Shown piece after piece: positions 5,473 through 7,642 of a stretch of DNA of 7,642 nucleotides; the first letter of the stretch is position 1, and every line of letters starts with the position of its first letter. Source of the stretch: Caldisericota bacterium (GTDB lineage: Bacteria; Caldisericota; Caldisericia; B22-G15); NCBI GenBank assembly GCA_003648245.1, contig QMOO01000057.1:1-7642 (forward strand), in the 5' to 3' direction. The notes beneath the pieces were generated by a model that was not told the DNA's origin, did no database searches, and saw only the letters and a list, made by a program, of their open reading frames with translations. The position numbers and the translations under genes were made by a program.

Positions 5473-7530
5473 CTACACCTCCTTCTTTGACCATCTAAAT
5501 GTTGTATATTTGAACAATTTATCTAAACCAGCAAGAAGAGCTGGCAAGAAGATAAGAACGGCAAAGGTACTTAACATTGCACCCCTTGCCAGACTCCCCA
5601 TGCTGAGACTCAAAACCTTTATGTCACTTAACATTGCTGTGGGCAAGGTCATGAGTATCATTGTTCCTGCACTTGTTAAAATGGAGTGAGAACTCCAATG
5701 GACTGCTTCGGTTATAGCTGCTAAAGGCTTTAGACCATTTCTTCTCTCCTCCTGATATCTTGATGTAAGCAAAACTGCATAGTCAATTGTTGCTCCCAAC
5801 TGTATGGTATTCAAAAGTATTGGAATGAAGAAAGGTGGACTCATACCTATCATTGTATAATAAGCAATATTTGACCAGATTGCCACTTTAATTATTAATG
5901 CAAGGACGGGTGGAACAAAAAGTGAGAGAAAACCAAGCGCTATTATAATGAGGATAAGATAAATTGATATTTTCCCTGTCCTCTCCAGATCCTTCATGGA
6001 AATCTCCTTCACATCGTTTATGAGTGCAGATTCTCCAGTTCCATAAACCTCACCCTTTACAGTGTTATGGACAATGTTTGTAATTTCCTTTCTTAAAGCT
6101 TTTTCCCTTTCATCCTCAGGGGGGTATTTGCTGTAAACGATGGCATATGTGTAATTTTTGGAACTAAATCTACTTATTAAATCTTCTGGTATGAACTCTT
6201 CAGGTATTGTTGGATCTACCATTGTGCTGTAGTGCAATACGTTCTTTACACCTTTAAGATTCTTTACCTTGTAAAGAGCGTCAATAAATCCCTCATTTTC
6301 CTTCTTTGAAATTATAAATAGTGTATCTCTTTCACCAAAGATATCGTTGACTTTGTTCATCGTTCTAATTGATGGAAGATCCTCTGGAAGGAAATGTTTT
6401 TGATCATATTCAAGACCTATTTTAGTTGAACCGAAGTAAGAGAGGGATAACACTATAATGAATATTATTATAAACACGGGGGAGAGTTTCCCTATAAATT
6501 TCCCAAGATTTCCTGCTGTTAGAGGAATAACACCGTGTTTTTTACCACCTATAACCAACTTGTCAAAAATAAGAAATAAGGAAGGCAGGAACAGGAAGGA
6601 CGCAATTAATGAAATGGTAACTCCTCTTACAAGAAGCCACCCCATCTGGGGGAATAAATCCAATTTCCCAAATGTCAAGGCAAAGAATCCCGCAATTGTT
6701 GTAAGTCCACTCAGAAGTATGGGTTTTATAGTAGTTGTTAAAGTATCCACCATAGCAGTTTCCTTACTGTTCTTGATCCTTTCCTCAACATATCTATGGT
6801 ATAGAAACAAGGAATAGTCAAGTGTTACTGCAAGTTGAAGTATTGCTACTATTGTTTCGGAAAGATAAAAGATAGGTTTACCAGAAAAAGCTGTAATTCC
6901 CATATTTATAACAACAGCGGATACCATGGATAAAACTATAAAAATAGGTCCCCAGAACCGTGGAAATGTGAGGAACAAAAATATGCTGACAAGTATTATG
7001 CCTATAATAAAATACTCTTCAGTTTTACCTTTGAAGCGATCCTTAAGTTCGTTCATTAAGACATCATTTCCCGTAATTGAAGCTTCTTTAGGGAGAATAG
7101 ATTTTATATCTTCAATTTGATCTCCATACGATTGTGAATGCTTAAGAGTAACCTGAATCTTAAAAACTCCATCTTTATACCAATCTTTTGACTCTTCTCC
7201 CCAGAATTCTTTCGGAAGGGATATGTCCTGAAAGTCATCAAGCCACATCACAGAGTCAATATAGGGAAGGATCTTTAGTTTGTCTATGAGTTTTTCCACT
7301 TTTGTTAGGTTATCTGTTTCGTATATAATTGTTAAATCTGCACCATGGGAAATCTCTTCTTCAAGAATTTTTAATCCTTTAACAGATTCAACCTCATCTG
7401 GAAGTAGGTCATATATATCAAAGGAGAGCTGCCTTTTTGGTATAAAGTATATGGATAAACCTATAAGCAAGAGAAAAATTATAAATATAATCCACTTTGA
7501 TTTAACAACTATTTCGGCAAATCTTTTCAT
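5473..7530 (-). CDS. MMPL/RND-family transporter
   Basis: This 685-residue inner-membrane protein has the two-fold RND layout. TM1 (13-30) is followed by an extracytoplasmic domain (about 31-170) and a TM2-6 block (172-325). TM7 (350-367) is followed by a second domain (about 368-518) and a TM8-12 block (522-668). Both halves keep the proton-relay-type motif of MMPL proteins: AVTLDYSLFLYHRYVEE (Asp238-Tyr239) and GATIDYAVLLTSRYQEE (Asp583-Tyr584). It is thus expected to be driven by an ion gradient and to export a hydrophobic or envelope-bound molecule. The length is at the short end for MmpL/HpnN-like proteins, without the large docking loops of HAE1 multidrug pumps. The ATG at 7530 overlaps the upstream stop as ATGA, with TAGGAGGTG (7538-7546) seven nt before it. 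No outer-membrane or membrane-fusion partner is encoded in the window. The substrate is not predictable. Confidence 0.93.
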   Translation of the reverse strand: MKRFAEIVVKSKWIIFIIFLLLIGLSIYFIPKRQLSFDIYDLLPDEVESVKGLKILEEEISHGADLTIIYETDNLTKVEKLIDKLKILPYIDSVMWLDDFQDISLPKEFWGEESKDWYKDGVFKIQVTLKHSQSYGDQIEDIKSILPKEASITGNDVLMNELKDRFKGKTEEYFIIGIILVSIFLFLTFPRFWGPIFIVLSMVSAVVINMGITAFSGKPIFYLSETIVAILQLAVTLDYSLFLYHRYVEERIKNSKETAMVDTLTTTIKPILLSGLTTIAGFFALTFGKLDLFPQMGWLLVRGVTISLIASFLFLPSLFLIFDKLVIGGKKHGVIPLTAGNLGKFIGKLSPVFIIIFIIVLSLSYFGSTKIGLEYDQKHFLPEDLPSIRTMNKVNDIFGERDTLFIISKKENEGFIDALYKVKNLKGVKNVLHYSTMVDPTIPEEFIPEDLISRFSSKNYTYAIVYSKYPPEDEREKALRKEITNIVHNTVKGEVYGTGESALINDVKEISMKDLERTGKISIYLILIIIALGFLSLFVPPVLALIIKVAIWSNIAYYTMIGMSPPFFIPILLNTIQLGATIDYAVLLTSRYQEERRNGLKPLAAITEAVHWSSHSILTSAGTMILMTLPTAMLSDIKVLSLSMGSLARGAMLSTFAVLIFLPALLAGLDKLFKYTTFRWSKKEV

Positions 7531-7642
7531 TCTTTCTCACCTCCTAAACCATACCAGATTCTTTTACTTAACTCCTTCAAAGGAGGAATTTTGTTTCCAA
7601 ATATGACTGCTACCCATAGAGACAACAGTATCCCCTGTAAGA
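7527..7642 (-). CDS. C-terminal end of an unidentified, probably membrane protein (partial)
   Basis: The minus strand is open from the window edge to a TGA at 7529-7527, giving 37 residues in frame. They begin LQGILLSLWVAVIFGNKIPP and end GLGGEKE. The first part looks like the end of a transmembrane helix, the rest a short basic cytoplasmic tail. The TGA overlaps the ATG of the MMPL gene (ATGA), and the MMPL SD lies within its last codons. This spacing argues that it is a real gene and the preceding member of the operon. Too little is visible to name the family. A TetR-type regulator, common beside MMPL genes, seems less likely given the hydrophobic stretch. Confidence 0.65.
   Translation of the reverse strand, partial: LQGILLSLWVAVIFGNKIPPLKELSKRIWYGLGGEKE
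7538..7546 (-). promoter_or_regulatory. SD of the MMPL gene inside the upstream coding sequence
   Basis: TAGGAGGTG on the minus strand lies seven nt before the ATG at 7530 and encodes part of the GLGGE tail of the preceding gene. It decides the MMPL start and, with the ATGA overlap, points to translational coupling. Confidence 0.75.

Noticed and set aside
6458..7606. Plus-strand open frames opposite the MMPL gene
   Set aside because: The MMPL frame has convincing domains and motifs. The opposite frames are short, lack SD sites and resemble nothing.

Overview
The window comes from an AT-rich bacterial chromosome with AGA/AGG-heavy arginine codons and ATA-rich isoleucine codons. Coding is very dense, and nearly every gene has a strong AGGAGGTG-type Shine-Dalgarno (SD) site. 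This suits a low-GC, possibly thermophilic anaerobe (for example Caldisericota, Dictyoglomota, Atribacterota, Coprothermobacter or Thermotogota). The phylum cannot be fixed from the sequence alone. No RNA gene, CRISPR array, insertion sequence or attachment site was seen.

Left part, plus strand: positions 1-717 are the 3' end of a gene whose 5' end lies outside the window. Its product resembles the C-terminal half of a putative glycoside hydrolase of the GHL15 type. A short intergenic stretch follows, with a clear sigma-70-type promoter (TTGACA-16-TATAAT, 823-850). This promoter drives a complete three-gene amino-acid ABC uptake operon: a substrate-binding lipoprotein (887-1891), a GlnP/HisM-type permease (1904-2566) and a GlnQ/HisP-type ATPase (2553-3299). 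A strong intrinsic terminator (3306-3345) ends it. Two details stand out. The binding lipoprotein carries an extra carboxypeptidase-regulatory-like beta domain before its ligand-binding domain. Also, the permease SD is locked in a perfect hairpin whose loop is the binding-protein stop codon.

Right part, minus strand, converging on the same terminator: a tightly packed operon reads from 7642 down to 3333. It contains the C-terminus of an unidentified, probably membrane protein (partial, 7527-7642), a 685-residue MMPL/RND-family transporter (5473-7530), a 575-residue exported coiled-coil protein related to YhgE/Pip-type proteins (3744-5471), and a 130-residue charged helical protein with no recognised family (3333-3725). 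Start/stop spacings are a 4-nt overlap, a 1-nt gap and an 18-nt gap. That implies translational coupling and a shared function, most simply an RND-type export or envelope system with a dedicated extracytoplasmic coiled-coil partner and a small cytoplasmic accessory protein. This operon is the best candidate here for an undescribed system; its substrate is unknown.
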